DNA of 64,000 bases from Pseudomonas sp. gcc21. Its GTDB lineage: Bacteria > Pseudomonadota > Gammaproteobacteria > Pseudomonadales > Pseudomonadaceae. Below the pieces are notes generated by a model, which was not told where the DNA came from, did no database searches, and was given only the letters and a program-made list of their open reading frames with translations. The stretch's first letter is position 1. Each line of letters opens with the position of its first letter. Positions 1 through 7,034 of this stretch are shown here, piece after piece. The stretch is taken from assembly GCF_012844345.1 (NCBI RefSeq), contig NZ_CP051625.1, forward strand, positions 868,001 to 932,000. The letters are read 5' to 3'. Both the position numbers and the translations under genes were made by a program.

Positions 1-250
1 CGGCGGGCTGCCCGCGCGATTCAACTTCTATCTTGTTTTTGCAGTCCGGCGTTGCCATCGTCACGCGGATGCCCTTGTAGTCCGGAATGCCCGCCTCACG
101 GTCCCATGCGACGAAAGCCAGATACCGCTTGCAGGTATCACGCTGCTTGCACCAATGGCCGTCTGGCAGTAGATCCATTCGGCCGGCGCAGCGGGATACT
201 TCATAAGGCAGCGTGACCATTTTGCGGGTCTCAGCAATATGGTCCGTCAT
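1..250 (-). CDS. Hypothetical phage protein, 3' part missing
   Basis: This leftward gene starts with ATG at 250 and is open to the window edge, giving at least 83 residues. The ATG overlaps the TGA of the preceding gene in an ATGA arrangement, which supports the start and suggests translational coupling. The visible part has four spaced cysteines (around RCAGRMD, HWCKQRDTC and TPDCKN), possibly metal-binding. I do not recognise a family. It belongs to the leftward early operon of small accessory phage genes. Confidence 0.7.
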   Translation of the reverse strand, partial: MTDHIAETRKMVTLPYEVSRCAGRMDLLPDGHWCKQRDTCKRYLAFVAWDREAGIPDYKGIRVTMATPDCKNKIEVESRGQPA

Positions 251-549
251 GGCTTGGCTCCCTGAATCGCCGCATCGATGGCCGACAAAAGCGCTGCAGC
301 GTCAGCACATGAATCACACTTGCAGTTTCCCTCTGGTGGATATACCCATTCCCTGCAGTTGATCAGCACCCGCCCCATATCCTCATTCCGCTGCGCTGTC
401 TCGCTTGCAAGCTTGTCAGTAGCGGCTAGAGCAGTGCGGAGTTCGTCGCGCTCTGCTGCCAGATCGAGCACCCATTGCGGGTCGCACTGCATTTCCATGT
501 GGCGCCGCTTTGCATTTGTCGCGAGGGTGATTAGCGGGTTATAGCTCAC
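247..549 (-). CDS. Hypothetical phage protein (100 aa)
   Basis: A GTG start at 549 is chosen because it overlaps the TGA of the upstream gene (GTGA), as at the other junctions here. The product has a helical middle rich in Ala, Glu and Leu (AAERDELRTALAATD) and a C-terminal pair CKCDSC that could bind a metal. A longer form starting upstream would overlap the Lar gene heavily and is unlikely. The family is not recognised; similar short coiled proteins with a CxC..C tail are common in leftward operons of Pseudomonas phages. Confidence 0.65.
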   Translation of the reverse strand: MSYNPLITLATNAKRRHMEMQCDPQWVLDLAAERDELRTALAATDKLASETAQRNEDMGRVLINCREWVYPPEGNCKCDSCADAAALLSAIDAAIQGAKP

Positions 550-875
550 TCCCCTGCCTCCCCATGCTTTGCCAGTGCTGCACGGGCGCCGTGGCATAGC
601 TGCGCGCAATGCTTGCTACGCTGACCGTTGAACTCAGGGTCGCAACCTGGGTTGCAAGGCTCCCAGTACGGTAGCGGCTCTGCCGGGGCTTGTTGGCGGC
701 GATTCCATGCATCAACCAATCCTTCCTTCTCGCCAAACACCACGCGGGAGCATGCATCGCAACTTGTGCAGACGATGGCGTCACCGTCAAAGTTCGCCTC
801 ATCGTCCAAAGTGATCCGTTTCGCCTCGCCACCGCAAAACGGGCACGGCTTCAATTCTTCCAGTTCCTTGCTCAT
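546..875 (-). CDS. Lar-family restriction alleviation protein
   Basis: The N-terminus reads LKPCPFCGGEAKRI, followed by a second pair CTSCDACS and the ending VDAWNRR. This CPFCG...WNRR pattern is the hallmark of the Lar restriction-alleviation family, small zinc-binding phage proteins named after Rac prophage Lar, which modulates EcoKI restriction and modification. At 109 residues it is longer than the core domain; the C-terminal half adds CNPGCD and HCAQLCHG, perhaps another metal site. ATG at 875 overlaps the TGA of the upstream gene. A role in protecting incoming phage DNA is inferred from the family. Confidence 0.8.
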   Translation of the reverse strand: MSKELEELKPCPFCGGEAKRITLDDEANFDGDAIVCTSCDACSRVVFGEKEGLVDAWNRRQQAPAEPLPYWEPCNPGCDPEFNGQRSKHCAQLCHGARAALAKHGEAGE

Positions 876-1234
876 ACATCACTCCTTTGCTTTGCCAGTG
901 CTGCGCGGAACTCATCGCGCAGTCGGCGTATTCGGTTCTCGCATGCCTGGGCGTAGTTCTTCTGGGGAATAACCTCATCCGAATCCCATTCGCCTGCCTC
1001 GCCTCCGCAGATGCTAATTGCTCTCTTTGCGAACAGTTCCAACGCCTGCTCAAACTGCGTCGTCTGCCTAACCAAGCTTTCGTAACTCGCAGCCAGAGCC
1101 TGATGCTCATTCATCAGCACCTTGTACTTCTCCCGCAATGATCCGGCATCCAGGCTATCCACGCTTTCCGCTATCGGTGCGGGTTCAATCATGTTCGGTG
1201 TCATGGGGTGGCGTCTCCCTGCGAAGGCGTTCAT
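872..1234 (-). CDS. Hypothetical coiled-coil phage protein (120 aa)
   Basis: ATG at 1234 overlaps the upstream stop (ATGA). Residues about 28-75 form a likely coiled coil (SLREKYKVLMNEHQAL, then VRQTTQFEQALELF). A basic C-terminal helix follows (ENRIRRLRDEFRAAL). No catalytic motif is visible. The gene is part of the tightly overlapping leftward operon, and no function can be assigned. Confidence 0.65.
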   Translation of the reverse strand: MNAFAGRRHPMTPNMIEPAPIAESVDSLDAGSLREKYKVLMNEHQALAASYESLVRQTTQFEQALELFAKRAISICGGEAGEWDSDEVIPQKNYAQACENRIRRLRDEFRAALAKQRSDV

Positions 1235-1545
1235 ACGCGGTTATGCCTGTCTTGAAGCGTTGCCTTTCGCTGCGCGATCAGCTGGCGCTCGCGTTCCTGT
1301 TCGGCTTCTTCATCCGCCACCGGGGCGGGTAGCGATGGCTTGCGCGGCTGGTAGTCCATGGCGAGGAAGGTGGGGCGCATGGCGCCGCCGCTGCTGGAGA
1401 AGATAGCGGCTTCGGTTTTCATCACCTGGACGACGACATCGGCAGCCTTGATGACGGCGCCGGCCTTGTCGATATCGATAGTGCCTTGCTCGATCTTGTC
1501 CATCAGACTCGCCATGCGATCAATGAGATCCGTTTGATTCTTCAC
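1231..1545 (-). CDS. Hypothetical phage protein (104 aa)
   Basis: The GTG at 1545 is taken as the start because an AGGAG sits 6 bases upstream on the minus strand. This puts the start inside the 3' end of the HNH gene, an overlap of 26 bases. The product begins VKNQTDLIDRMASLMDKIEQG and continues with an amphipathic helix and a proline-rich stretch followed by a charged Glu/Arg C-terminal helix. It resembles small phage accessory proteins found next to HNH genes, but I cannot name a family. Confidence 0.65.
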   Translation of the reverse strand: MKNQTDLIDRMASLMDKIEQGTIDIDKAGAVIKAADVVVQVMKTEAAIFSSSGGAMRPTFLAMDYQPRKPSLPAPVADEEAEQERERQLIAQRKATLQDRHNRV

Positions 1546-2194
1546 GTTGTTTCTCCTGTACTTTTCGTTTGAGCTTGGCCAGCTTGCGGATGACATGCTT
1601 GAGTTCGGGCGGGTAGCGGTGGATGGTGTTGCGCCGCGCGTTTTCGGCACGGCTGATCAACTCCAGCCGGTTTATTGTGATGTCGGTGTGGCGCGGGCCT
1701 TTGTCTGTGAACACAACGATATGGCCGGCGGGTATGGGGCCGTGCTGTTCTTCCCAGATAATGGAGTGAACCGACTTCCACCGCCGGTGGAGTGGCCCGT
1801 CGTCGCGGATCTTGCGTTGCAGGATGCCGTCCTTGGTGATGCGCTCATGCCCGACGGGTTTGTATAGGGCCTGCGCCCGGCCAGCCATTTCGCCTTTTTT
1901 GAACTGCGTTTCCGCCGCTCTGCCGCCTGCCTGCCATCCCTTTTTACCGGCGTTCCAGGGCGTCTGGCCTTTTTGAAACTGGCAGTTGGCGCCGCGCTTG
2001 TCGCCTGGTACCAGCCTGCCGCTTGCCGGGCTGGCGAGGTATTCAGCGCTGCGCTTGAGGCCCATGCCATAAGCTTTGGCGTAGATCGCCCGCTCGTTGC
2101 GCTGGAAGATGACTTCCAGGTGGCGCATGGGCGTGTTGGGGTAGAGCGTTTCAAGGCGGACCAGCTCGGGGCCGGTCCATGGCTTGCGGGTCAT
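1520..2194 (-). CDS. HNH endonuclease with N-terminal helix-turn-helix
   Basis: The 224-residue protein has an N-terminal SANT/HTH-like segment (residues about 1-48, TGPELVRLETLYPN then RNERAIYAKAYGMGLKRS). A linker with two basic GxxPWNAGKKG-type motifs follows (KGQTPWNAGKKG). The C-terminal half is an HNH_3-type fold with LHRRWKSVHSIIWEEQHG, PIPAGHIVVFTDKG and ITINRLELISRAEN. The family are phage endonucleases, often homing-like or acting near packaging sites. The ATG at 2194 lies 8 bases after the stop of the upstream methylase-like gene. Substrate and role are not deducible; family assignment is good. Confidence 0.82.
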   Translation of the reverse strand: MTRKPWTGPELVRLETLYPNTPMRHLEVIFQRNERAIYAKAYGMGLKRSAEYLASPASGRLVPGDKRGANCQFQKGQTPWNAGKKGWQAGGRAAETQFKKGEMAGRAQALYKPVGHERITKDGILQRKIRDDGPLHRRWKSVHSIIWEEQHGPIPAGHIVVFTDKGPRHTDITINRLELISRAENARRNTIHRYPPELKHVIRKLAKLKRKVQEKQREESNGSH

Positions 2195-2202
2195 GAATTA
2201 CC

Positions 2203-3036
2203 TCAGAACAAAGCGAACTGCGCTTCCTGGTTGTGCGTGGGCACGGGCAGCGGCAGTGCAGGGGTGGGTGGTTCCGGTAGCGCGGGTGCTGGCGCCGGCT
2301 CGGTCTGGTCCAGGGCGCTGCCGAGGGCGTAACCGCGGCGCAGCTTGTAATCCCACAGGCCAGTGACGTGCATCGGCGTGTACCAGTGCTCGAGCTCTTC
2401 GAGCAGCAGCGCGTTGCCGCGAATCACGACAGCGGGAATGCCCAGCAGGCTGAATTGCAGATAGGCCATGTGCACGGCGCGCGGGTCGATATCCACGGCC
2501 GTGACATGCAGATGCTGCTGGTAGTTGACGCGCCGGTCAGTCATGGTCTCGGCTATTGCGATCACCATGGCGCCGGCACCGCAGGCCGGCTCGCTGACTG
2601 TGATGAATCCGCGTTCCTCGATGCGCTGGCGCAGGTCCGGGGTATCGCCTACCTGCATGCGGGCCATCACCTGGCACACGCTGTACGGGGTGAAGAGCTG
2701 GCCCCGCGCTGCGTTGCTCAGCTCCAGCGAGTGGAACACCTGCCCCAGCACATCATCCGGCCCGCACTCCAGCGCACAGACCAGCTCACCCAGCATCTTC
2801 GGAAAGCGTGCGGCTTCCTCCTTGTTGTACGCCTTGATGATGTCCATATAGCGGGCTTCGCGCCGTGCCTGGTTGGCCAGGTCAACGCTGTTGCTGATCG
2901 CCAGGGCGGACATTTCCACAAAGTCGCGGAACACATCGAAAAGCTGGTGCCGGTGCGCGTTCTGCTCGAGCAGCTTGGTGAGGTTATTCTGATGCTGTGC
3001 GGGACTGCTGACGGGGGCTTTGACGCGTGCGTTCAT
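2203..3036 (-). CDS. N6-adenine methylase-like SAM-binding protein lacking a visible NPPY motif
   Basis: The start is ATG at 3036, giving 277 residues. Residues about 90-215 carry a type I-like methylase core: LELSNAARGQLFTPYSVCQVMARM (here in two parts, LELSNAARGQ and FTPYSVCQVMARM), then the SAM motif EPACGAGAMVIAIAE and motif II-like VTAVDIDPRAVHMAYLQ. The catalytic motif IV (N/D/S-P-P-Y/F/W) expected after GNALL is not there; the sequence runs into YTPMHVTGLWDYKLRR instead. A proline-rich tail follows. It may be a catalytically dead methylase homologue or use another motif. Phage relatives are annotated as DNA methylases; activity here is doubtful. Confidence 0.7.
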   Translation of the reverse strand: MNARVKAPVSSPAQHQNNLTKLLEQNAHRHQLFDVFRDFVEMSALAISNSVDLANQARREARYMDIIKAYNKEEAARFPKMLGELVCALECGPDDVLGQVFHSLELSNAARGQLFTPYSVCQVMARMQVGDTPDLRQRIEERGFITVSEPACGAGAMVIAIAETMTDRRVNYQQHLHVTAVDIDPRAVHMAYLQFSLLGIPAVVIRGNALLLEELEHWYTPMHVTGLWDYKLRRGYALGSALDQTEPAPAPALPEPPTPALPLPVPTHNQEAQFALF

Positions 3037-3056
3037 ATCGGCCTCGAAGGTCGGGA

Positions 3057-3248
3057 CTATCCAGCCCAGCGCGTGCGGTAGGTGCAGATGTCGCGCGCGG
3101 TGCTGATGCCGCAGTGATACTTGAGAGCAAGGCGACGGTAGCTGAGGCCGGCGGCGTGGTCTGCGCGCATGGCGGCTACCTGGGCACTGCTCAGCTTGGC
3201 CCGCTGATGGCATTCGCCAATCCGGTGCCCGGTGTGGTTTCTGGTCAT
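3057..3248 (-). CDS. Small helix-turn-helix phage protein (63 aa)
   Basis: The protein has the pattern LSSAQVAAMRADHAAGLSYRRLALKYHCGISTARDICTYRTRW (shown by its ends LSSAQVAAMRADHAAG and YHCGISTARDICTYR). This is a resolvase/Hin-like HTH in which a kinase-like A..G.S...LA..Y..S..T...I signature recognises DNA. It is only a DNA-binding domain, so likely a transcription factor or accessory DNA-binding protein. ATG at 3248 is isolated, with 32 bases to the upstream stop and 20 to the downstream start. The function is inferred from the HTH only. Confidence 0.6.
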   Translation of the reverse strand: MTRNHTGHRIGECHQRAKLSSAQVAAMRADHAAGLSYRRLALKYHCGISTARDICTYRTRWAG

Positions 3249-3280
3249 GGCTGCTTCTGGTGTGACGGTGCGGTGTGACG

Positions 3281-3532
3281 CTATGGGTTGCGCATGAAGT
3301 CGCGTAACTGTTCGTCGGTGAGGCGCGAGGCGTTGTGGATCAAACGCGTGACGGCATCCTGTTTCTCGTCCAGTTCACATGCAGTCATGATCCGCTCCAG
3401 GTGTTCGGCGGTCGCGTGATACACATCGGTCTGCATGCGGTAGGCGAGCAGGCGGCGCTGGCGCTCTTCTTCGCGCAGCTTGTCGCGGGCGCGTTTTTCG
3501 GCCATGCGCTGGGCGCTGGTTTTGGCGGTCAT
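3281..3532 (-). CDS. Hypothetical basic helical phage protein (83 aa)
   Basis: The ATG at 3532 overlaps the upstream TGA (ATGA). The N-terminal half is very basic and helical (RMAEKRARDKLREEERQRR), followed by YRMQTDVYHATAEHLERI and a C-terminal helix. The shape suggests a ribbon-helix-helix or nucleic-acid-binding protein, but no family is recognised. It is in the leftward operon between two HTH genes. Confidence 0.62.
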   Translation of the reverse strand: MTAKTSAQRMAEKRARDKLREEERQRRLLAYRMQTDVYHATAEHLERIMTACELDEKQDAVTRLIHNASRLTDEQLRDFMRNP

Positions 3533-4002
3533 GCGGGCTGCCTCCCGAACTGCAGGTTGTACTTCTTGCACCACCGGCTGAGCGTGCCGCGCGGCACGCC
3601 GAGTGCGTCGGCTGCCTTGCGCTGGGTGATGCCGGCCTTGGCGTCTTTGCGTAGCTGAGCCAGCTGTTCTGGCGTCGGGCCTTTATCCGCATGCTCGGTC
3701 GGGTTCAGGCCTTCTTCCTTGAGTATGGATTCAGCCAGCTCGCGGGAGCAGTCTGCGTGTGCGGCTATCTCGCTGAGCTTCAGCCGGTTGTTGAAGGCCT
3801 CTAGCACCTTGGCGCGGTACCGATCGCGGCGCGCCTTGTGGCGCTGGTGCGCGGCGAGGCCTGATGGGCTGTTCGGCTTGATGTTGGCGACGGTAACGCC
3901 TGTGTGCTCAATGCGGCCGCCGGCGGCGAAGAAGGCTTGCTTCAGGGCTTCAAGCTCTGCGGTGGCGGCGAGGTGTGAGGCGGGAATGGATTGCTCAAGC
4001 AT
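3529..4002 (-). CDS. Phage protein with two helix-turn-helix segments
   Basis: The 157-residue product has a basic central helix (RHKARRDRYRAKVLEAF), then an HTH (LKLSEIAAHADCSRELAESIL), and near the C-terminus a second HTH (AGITQRKAADALGVPRGTLSRW; key residues Q, A, LGV, TLSRW). Two DNA-binding units in one short protein suggest a regulator or a terminase-small-like DNA-binding factor. The gene is inside the leftward early operon, so an early regulatory role is more likely. The start ATG at 4002 lies 16 bases after the upstream stop. Confidence 0.65.
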   Translation of the reverse strand: MLEQSIPASHLAATAELEALKQAFFAAGGRIEHTGVTVANIKPNSPSGLAAHQRHKARRDRYRAKVLEAFNNRLKLSEIAAHADCSRELAESILKEEGLNPTEHADKGPTPEQLAQLRKDAKAGITQRKAADALGVPRGTLSRWCKKYNLQFGRQPA

Positions 4003-4018
4003 ACTGCGCTCCTGCTGC

Positions 4019-4435
4019 TTAGCGGTCGTGAAGGCGAATCGATGTCCAGTTCTTGGCGCTGGGTAGCTCGCGGGGCGAGCGGTACACGGGGATGCCCAGG
4101 CGGGCGGCTTCGGCTACCTCGGCCTCGGTACCGGCTGAGGTGTGGTAGCCGGGGCAGAGCAGGACCGCATCACAGCGGCGCATCAGCTCCATGGTTGCGG
4201 CCAGCCAGTAGTCATCGGGTATATCCGGCGCCGCTTCGTCCAGCCCGCCGGTGTTGGCGTGGGGTATCAGCGGGGACCAGCCCTTGCGCACTGTCTGCAT
4301 GCCCATGGCGCGGGCTGACTGGATGTTCAGCTCAACGCCGGCGCGGCTCTTGGCGCGGTAGGGGCCGGCGATGTACACCACCGGGATGCGCATAGGGGTT
4401 ATTGGCGTGCCCGCGGCGCGCGGCGTTGCGGTCAT
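4019..4435 (-). CDS. DUF4406 / nucleoside 2-deoxyribosyltransferase-like protein
   Basis: ATG at 4435 overlaps the upstream TGA. The core starts with IPVVYIAGPYRAKSRAGV, followed by N, an ARAMGMQTVRKGWSPLIPHA segment (key: G..P..PH), then DDYWLAATMELMRRCDAVLLCPGY and SAGTEAEVAEAARLGIPVY. This is the DUF4406 Rossmann-like fold related to nucleoside 2-deoxyribosyltransferases, in which the Tyr/Asp/Glu set handles nucleotides. Phages carry such proteins for nucleotide salvage or NAD-related chemistry. The specific substrate is unknown. Length 138 fits the family. Confidence 0.75.
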   Translation of the reverse strand: MTATPRAAGTPITPMRIPVVYIAGPYRAKSRAGVELNIQSARAMGMQTVRKGWSPLIPHANTGGLDEAAPDIPDDYWLAATMELMRRCDAVLLCPGYHTSAGTEAEVAEAARLGIPVYRSPRELPSAKNWTSIRLHDR

Positions 4436-4671
4436 GGCGCTATCTGCAAACATGGCGCGTGCTCCCGGGCGTTGGCGGCCAGCTCTGCAAGGCGCTGGCG
4501 CTGGTCGGGTGTGATGGTGCCGATCATCATCAGCGCGGTGAGGTAACCCTGGCACCAGGCGTGCTGGAAGTTGGCCCGCTCCGGATTGCGCTGGTCATGC
4601 AGATCATCCAGCCGGGCCAGCAGCGCTATCGTTGCGACGCTCAGGCTCAGGTCTTCAACTGGATTGGGCAT
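4432..4671 (-). CDS. Hypothetical phage protein (79 aa)
   Basis: The ATG at 4671 (MPNPVEDLSLSV) is chosen since it overlaps the upstream gene by only 17 bases; a longer form would bury that gene. The product is a helical protein with RLDDLHDQRNPERANFQHAW and a hydrophobic TALMMIGTITPDQ stretch. No known family is recognised. It couples to the DUF4406 gene by an ATGA overlap. Confidence 0.58.
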   Translation of the reverse strand: MPNPVEDLSLSVATIALLARLDDLHDQRNPERANFQHAWCQGYLTALMMIGTITPDQRQRLAELAANAREHAPCLQIAP

Positions 4672-4840
4672 GGCGGTTACTCCTTGCTGCTTCGTAGCGC
4701 TCGCGCTTGGCGACGGCGGCGGGATAACCCTCGGCCCAGCCGATAACGCGGCCGCCCATGGTGAGCTGCCACCAGGTGCCGCTTGGCTGTGTGGAGGGCA
4801 GTACGCGACGGCCTGCTGATTCAATGATGATCGGTTGCAT
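4655..4840 (-). CDS. Hypothetical phage protein (61 aa)
   Basis: An AAGGAAG lies 5-7 bases upstream of the ATG at 4840; a GTG at 4846 is in frame but sits inside that ribosome site. The protein is short with WWQLTMGGRVIGWAEGYPAAVAKRERYEAA, shown here as TWWQLTMGGRVIGWAEG plus a basic tail. It looks like a small single-domain beta-alpha protein. No family recognised. Confidence 0.55.
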   Translation of the reverse strand: MQPIIIESAGRRVLPSTQPSGTWWQLTMGGRVIGWAEGYPAAVAKRERYEAARSNRHAQSS

Positions 4841-4876
4841 GGTCACTTCCTTTTGTGGGTGCGGTAGGGCGGGTTG

Positions 4877-5062
4877 TCAGCTGGCTGGCGCGGCTTCGAT
4901 GTCAGCCTTGATGCGGTCGTACACTTCCTCGCGGTGAACCGGCACGTCGCGCGGTGCGTCGATTGCCAGCCGTACCTGTTGCCCGGCGACGCCGGTAACG
5001 GTGATGCGTACGTCATCGCCGACGAGGATGGTTTCGCCAATGCGGCGGGTGAGTATCAACAT
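4877..5062 (-). CDS. csrA: Phage-encoded CsrA/RsmA-family RNA-binding regulator
   Basis: The 61-residue protein begins [18 protein letters not shown] and ends in [16 protein letters not shown]4, R6 and R44, the RNA-contacting residues known from CsrA/RsmA dimers, are all present. CsrA proteins bind GGA hairpins in 5' leaders and repress or stabilise mRNAs. A prophage copy could retune host carbon storage, motility or biofilm genes, or regulate phage mRNAs. An AAAGG lies 6-7 bases before the ATG at 5062. It follows a small membrane-peptide gene by 10 bases. Identification is firm; target is unknown. It diverges from typical host RsmA at the C-terminus and around residues 19-36. Confidence 0.93.
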   Translation of the reverse strand: MLILTRRIGETILVGDDVRITVTGVAGQQVRLAIDAPRDVPVHREEVYDRIKADIEAAPAS

Positions 5063-5072
5063 GGGGATTCCT

Positions 5073-5231
5073 TTAAAAGATGAAGACGGGGGCTGATGGA
5101 TCCTTGCCCGCCGCTCTGACGACGGTGGTATTGCGTGGCCTGGCTGGTCGACGGGCCATGGTGGAGCGGTCAAGCTCGCCGGCGACCAGGCACAGCACGA
5201 TTGCGAGAAGGATTGCTTCGAACGTTTTCAT
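5073..5231 (-). CDS. Small membrane peptide (52 aa)
   Basis: ATG at 5231 is preceded by AAGGAAGAG at 4-5 bases, a good ribosome site. The peptide begins [20 protein letters not shown], one hydrophobic helix, followed by a basic tail rich in Arg ([11 protein letters not shown]). It ends 10 bases before the csrA start, so the two are likely co-translated. The function is unknown; single-helix peptides of this kind are frequent in Pseudomonas phage early operons. Confidence 0.55.
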   Translation of the reverse strand: MKTFEAILLAIVLCLVAGELDRSTMARRPARPRNTTVVRAAGKDPSAPVFIF

Positions 5232-5382
5232 GATCTCTTCCTTGAGGTGCCGGGCTGATCGAGCGTTCGCCCAGGGTGAATAGGTGCCGGTCAGCCCCGG
5301 CTGCTCACCACTGCCCAGGTGACGGGCTTTGCGCTATGCTGCGCGCACCACACGACGCAGCTTGCAAAGGAGGGCAGACCGG

Positions 5383-5727
5383 ATGGCGGTCTCTGTTTTG
5401 GCGCGATTTATCGCCGATGAATGGTTCAAGATCATGATGATTCTGTGTTTTCTACTATTGTTTGCCGCGCTCACCTTCGAGCTGCAATTCGATAACCTGA
5501 CGGTCATATTGCTGTCGCTTGCCGGCACCCTGTGGGGTATCGGTGAGATGGCTTGCAGGCCTTACCGGGAAATCATTACCCAGGACACTGTTCTGCCCGG
5601 ATACGCCAAAATATCCGGTCGCCCCAGGCAGCTTAACGTTGCAGCTTTTTGCCTGTTTTCGATTGCAGTTGTGGTCGCGGCTATGGGTATCTATCGTTTG
5701 TGGCTGCTGATACCAGTACTGGAATAA
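5383..5727 (+). CDS. Three-helix membrane protein (114 aa), opposite strand to early operon
   Basis: The ATG at 5383 has AAAGGAGGG 8-9 bases upstream, a near-perfect ribosome site. Three hydrophobic segments are visible: IMMILCFLLLFAALTF, LTVILLSLAGTLWGI and VAAFCLFSIAVVVAAMGIY. It is on the plus strand within a leftward operon, so it has its own transcription and may be expressed in the lysogen (a moron). No family recognised. A role in lysogenic conversion or exclusion is only a guess from position. Confidence 0.7.
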   Translation: MAVSVLARFIADEWFKIMMILCFLLLFAALTFELQFDNLTVILLSLAGTLWGIGEMACRPYREIITQDTVLPGYAKISGRPRQLNVAAFCLFSIAVVVAAMGIYRLWLLIPVLE

Positions 5728-5910
5728 GTGGCCGCTTTCGCCCGGCCAGTCGCCTGTGTGGCGCCCGGCTCCAGGTGAGCCGTATGGGGAGCAAATATCC
5801 TGGCTGGCGGATTTAACCTTCGGTGCGCCTGCGCCGCCGTGTACAGCGCGTGCTTGAGGTAGGCAAGCGGCTAACAGTCGAGGCTGGCCCGATCCGTTGA
5901 CGGGTGGTTA
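5728..5910. other. Intergenic region, no gene seen
   Basis: These 183 bases separate the 3' ends of a rightward and a leftward gene. No strong U-tailed hairpin, open frame or operator copy is visible. Confidence 0.5.
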
Positions 5911-6150
5911 TCACCTGCCAGAGTTAAACAATGCGCAGGCGTAAACGACGTAGGCCGCGTATGCGATAGAAGCGGCGATGATCACCACGTCTAGCCAGTG
6001 CTCGAAGCGCTCGCCCCATATGAGCTGTTCCACGGTTACCTCAAGCATCTGTATGCCCAAGACGAACATGATGACAACGAACGTAGCGATGACCGGGTTG
6101 CCTTGCGTAGCGCTGGCGATCGTCATGGCCGATTTATGGATCAAGTCCAT
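5911..6150 (-). CDS. Two-helix membrane protein (79 aa)
   Basis: ATG at 6150 is preceded by GGAGAAAGGAA. Two hydrophobic segments, IATFVVIMFVLGIQMLEV and LDVVIIAASIAYAAYVVYA, bracket a short charged loop. It is the second gene of the leftward operon, after the membrane-anchored LuxR-type protein. The size and topology recall small phage exclusion or holin-like membrane proteins, but there is no positive match. Confidence 0.65.
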   Translation of the reverse strand: MDLIHKSAMTIASATQGNPVIATFVVIMFVLGIQMLEVTVEQLIWGERFEHWLDVVIIAASIAYAAYVVYACALFNSGR

Positions 6151-6236
6151 TTCCTTTCTCCTTGTGGTTTCCCGGATGACCCTCACCGAAGATCATCGAG
6201 GAAGCGCTTGTCTGGCGTTTCGATTAGTAAGCCCGC

Positions 6237-6620
6237 CTATACATAATCAAACGGGTTGTAGAGCAGGTCGTCCCGGGTGCCGGGTTTTGCGATTCTGGTT
6301 ATCCGGACTTTGCCTCTTGGGGCGCGTTCCAGATCGGGTGTGCCGCCGATTACTACCGTGCACACCATCAGCAGTATTGCGAGCGGGGCGATAATGCCGT
6401 TGCGGATGGCGTTGGCGATCAGCTGGGGCCGGTTCGAAGCCTTGAGCTTGAACATGGCCGATGCGATGCGCTTCTTAACGCTGTCGGGGGCCAAGCCGGC
6501 TTGCTTTGCTATTTCTTTGCCCGTCATGCCGGCGGCTACCATCAAGGTGAATTCCAGCTCTCTCAGGGCCAGGCCCATGTCGAGAAATCCTTTCCATTGG
6601 TTGTGAACAATTGCGTTCAT
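6237..6620 (-). CDS. LuxR-type HTH protein with C-terminal membrane segment
   Basis: ATG at 6620 opens a 127-residue frame. Residues 18-75 are a GerE/LuxR DNA-binding domain (ALRELEFTLMVAAGMTGKEI; AGLAPDSVKKRIASAMFKL). Residues 76-93 are a hydrophobic helix (IIAPLAILLMVCTVVIGG), then a basic 34-residue tail. There is no sensor domain in front of the HTH; the usual order is reversed, with the anchor at the C-terminal side. It is the promoter-proximal gene of the leftward operon, so it may act as a membrane-tethered early regulator. The frame continues far upstream over the promoter, but that extension is not believed. Confidence 0.75.
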   Translation of the reverse strand: MNAIVHNQWKGFLDMGLALRELEFTLMVAAGMTGKEIAKQAGLAPDSVKKRIASAMFKLKASNRPQLIANAIRNGIIAPLAILLMVCTVVIGGTPDLERAPRGKVRITRIAKPGTRDDLLYNPFDYV

Positions 6621-6882
6621 GTGTCTGCTCCTGCTTGCTGTTTCCCGATGCACCCGGTGACCAGGTGCATGAGGAAACTCTGTGCCTCCGTTAAACCACG
6701 GTGGGCTGGGCTGTGCCTTGGCACTCTCGGGGATCCTGAGGATCCAACAGCCGGTCACGCGCAGGCTACCGGCACTCTCTTTTCTCGATCGACGCTGCAC
6801 GAGCGGGGTGAGGCATCCCCTGTACCGGATTTGGGCTCCGGCTTGCTGCCCTGGGAAGCGGTGGTTTGCTTCGATGAAATAA
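6621..6882. other. Leader of the leftward operon
   Basis: About 260 bases between the leftward promoter and the first gene. It holds hairpin-forming repeats: TGCACC and GGTGCA around 6650-6671, and GGATCC with a second GGATCC around 6732-6745. In lambdoid phages this segment contains nut sites and early terminators; no clear boxA or N-like gene is visible. No open frame is convincing. Confidence 0.4.
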
Positions 6883-6911
6883 AGATTACCGTGAGGTAAT
6901 ACATTGGTCAA
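6883..6911 (-). promoter_or_regulatory. Leftward early promoter (PL-like)
   Basis: On the minus strand TTGACC (complement of 6906-6911) and TAATCT (complement of 6883-6888) are separated by 17 bases. One operator dyad overlaps each end (6885-6900 and 6910-6925), so the repressor would block both elements. It would drive the leftward operon starting at 6620. The -10 is a poor match to consensus; the operator overlap is the stronger argument. Confidence 0.6.
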
Positions 6912-6925
6912 TACCAATAGGTAAT
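6885..6925. promoter_or_regulatory. Operator cluster OL (two 16-bp dyads)
   Basis: Two dyads of form ATTACC-N4-GGTAAT are seen: 6885-6900 (ATTACCGTGAGGTAAT, perfect arms) and 6910-6925 (AATACCAATAGGTAAT, one mismatch), with starts 25 bases apart. The same dyad occurs beside the repressor gene at 10753-10792, about 3.9 kb away. Paired distant operators are the lambda OL/OR arrangement, which allows repressor-mediated looping. They are inferred to be repressor sites from this pairing and from overlap with promoters. Confidence 0.8.
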
Positions 6926-7034
6926 ATTTATCGGCATGGCGCTGGGAGGACCACGCCGGAAGACGCGGGGCAGGATCAAACCGCGATGCGATCCGGGATG
7001 GTAGAATGTTCTTTTTCTGAGGAAAAACAGGGAT

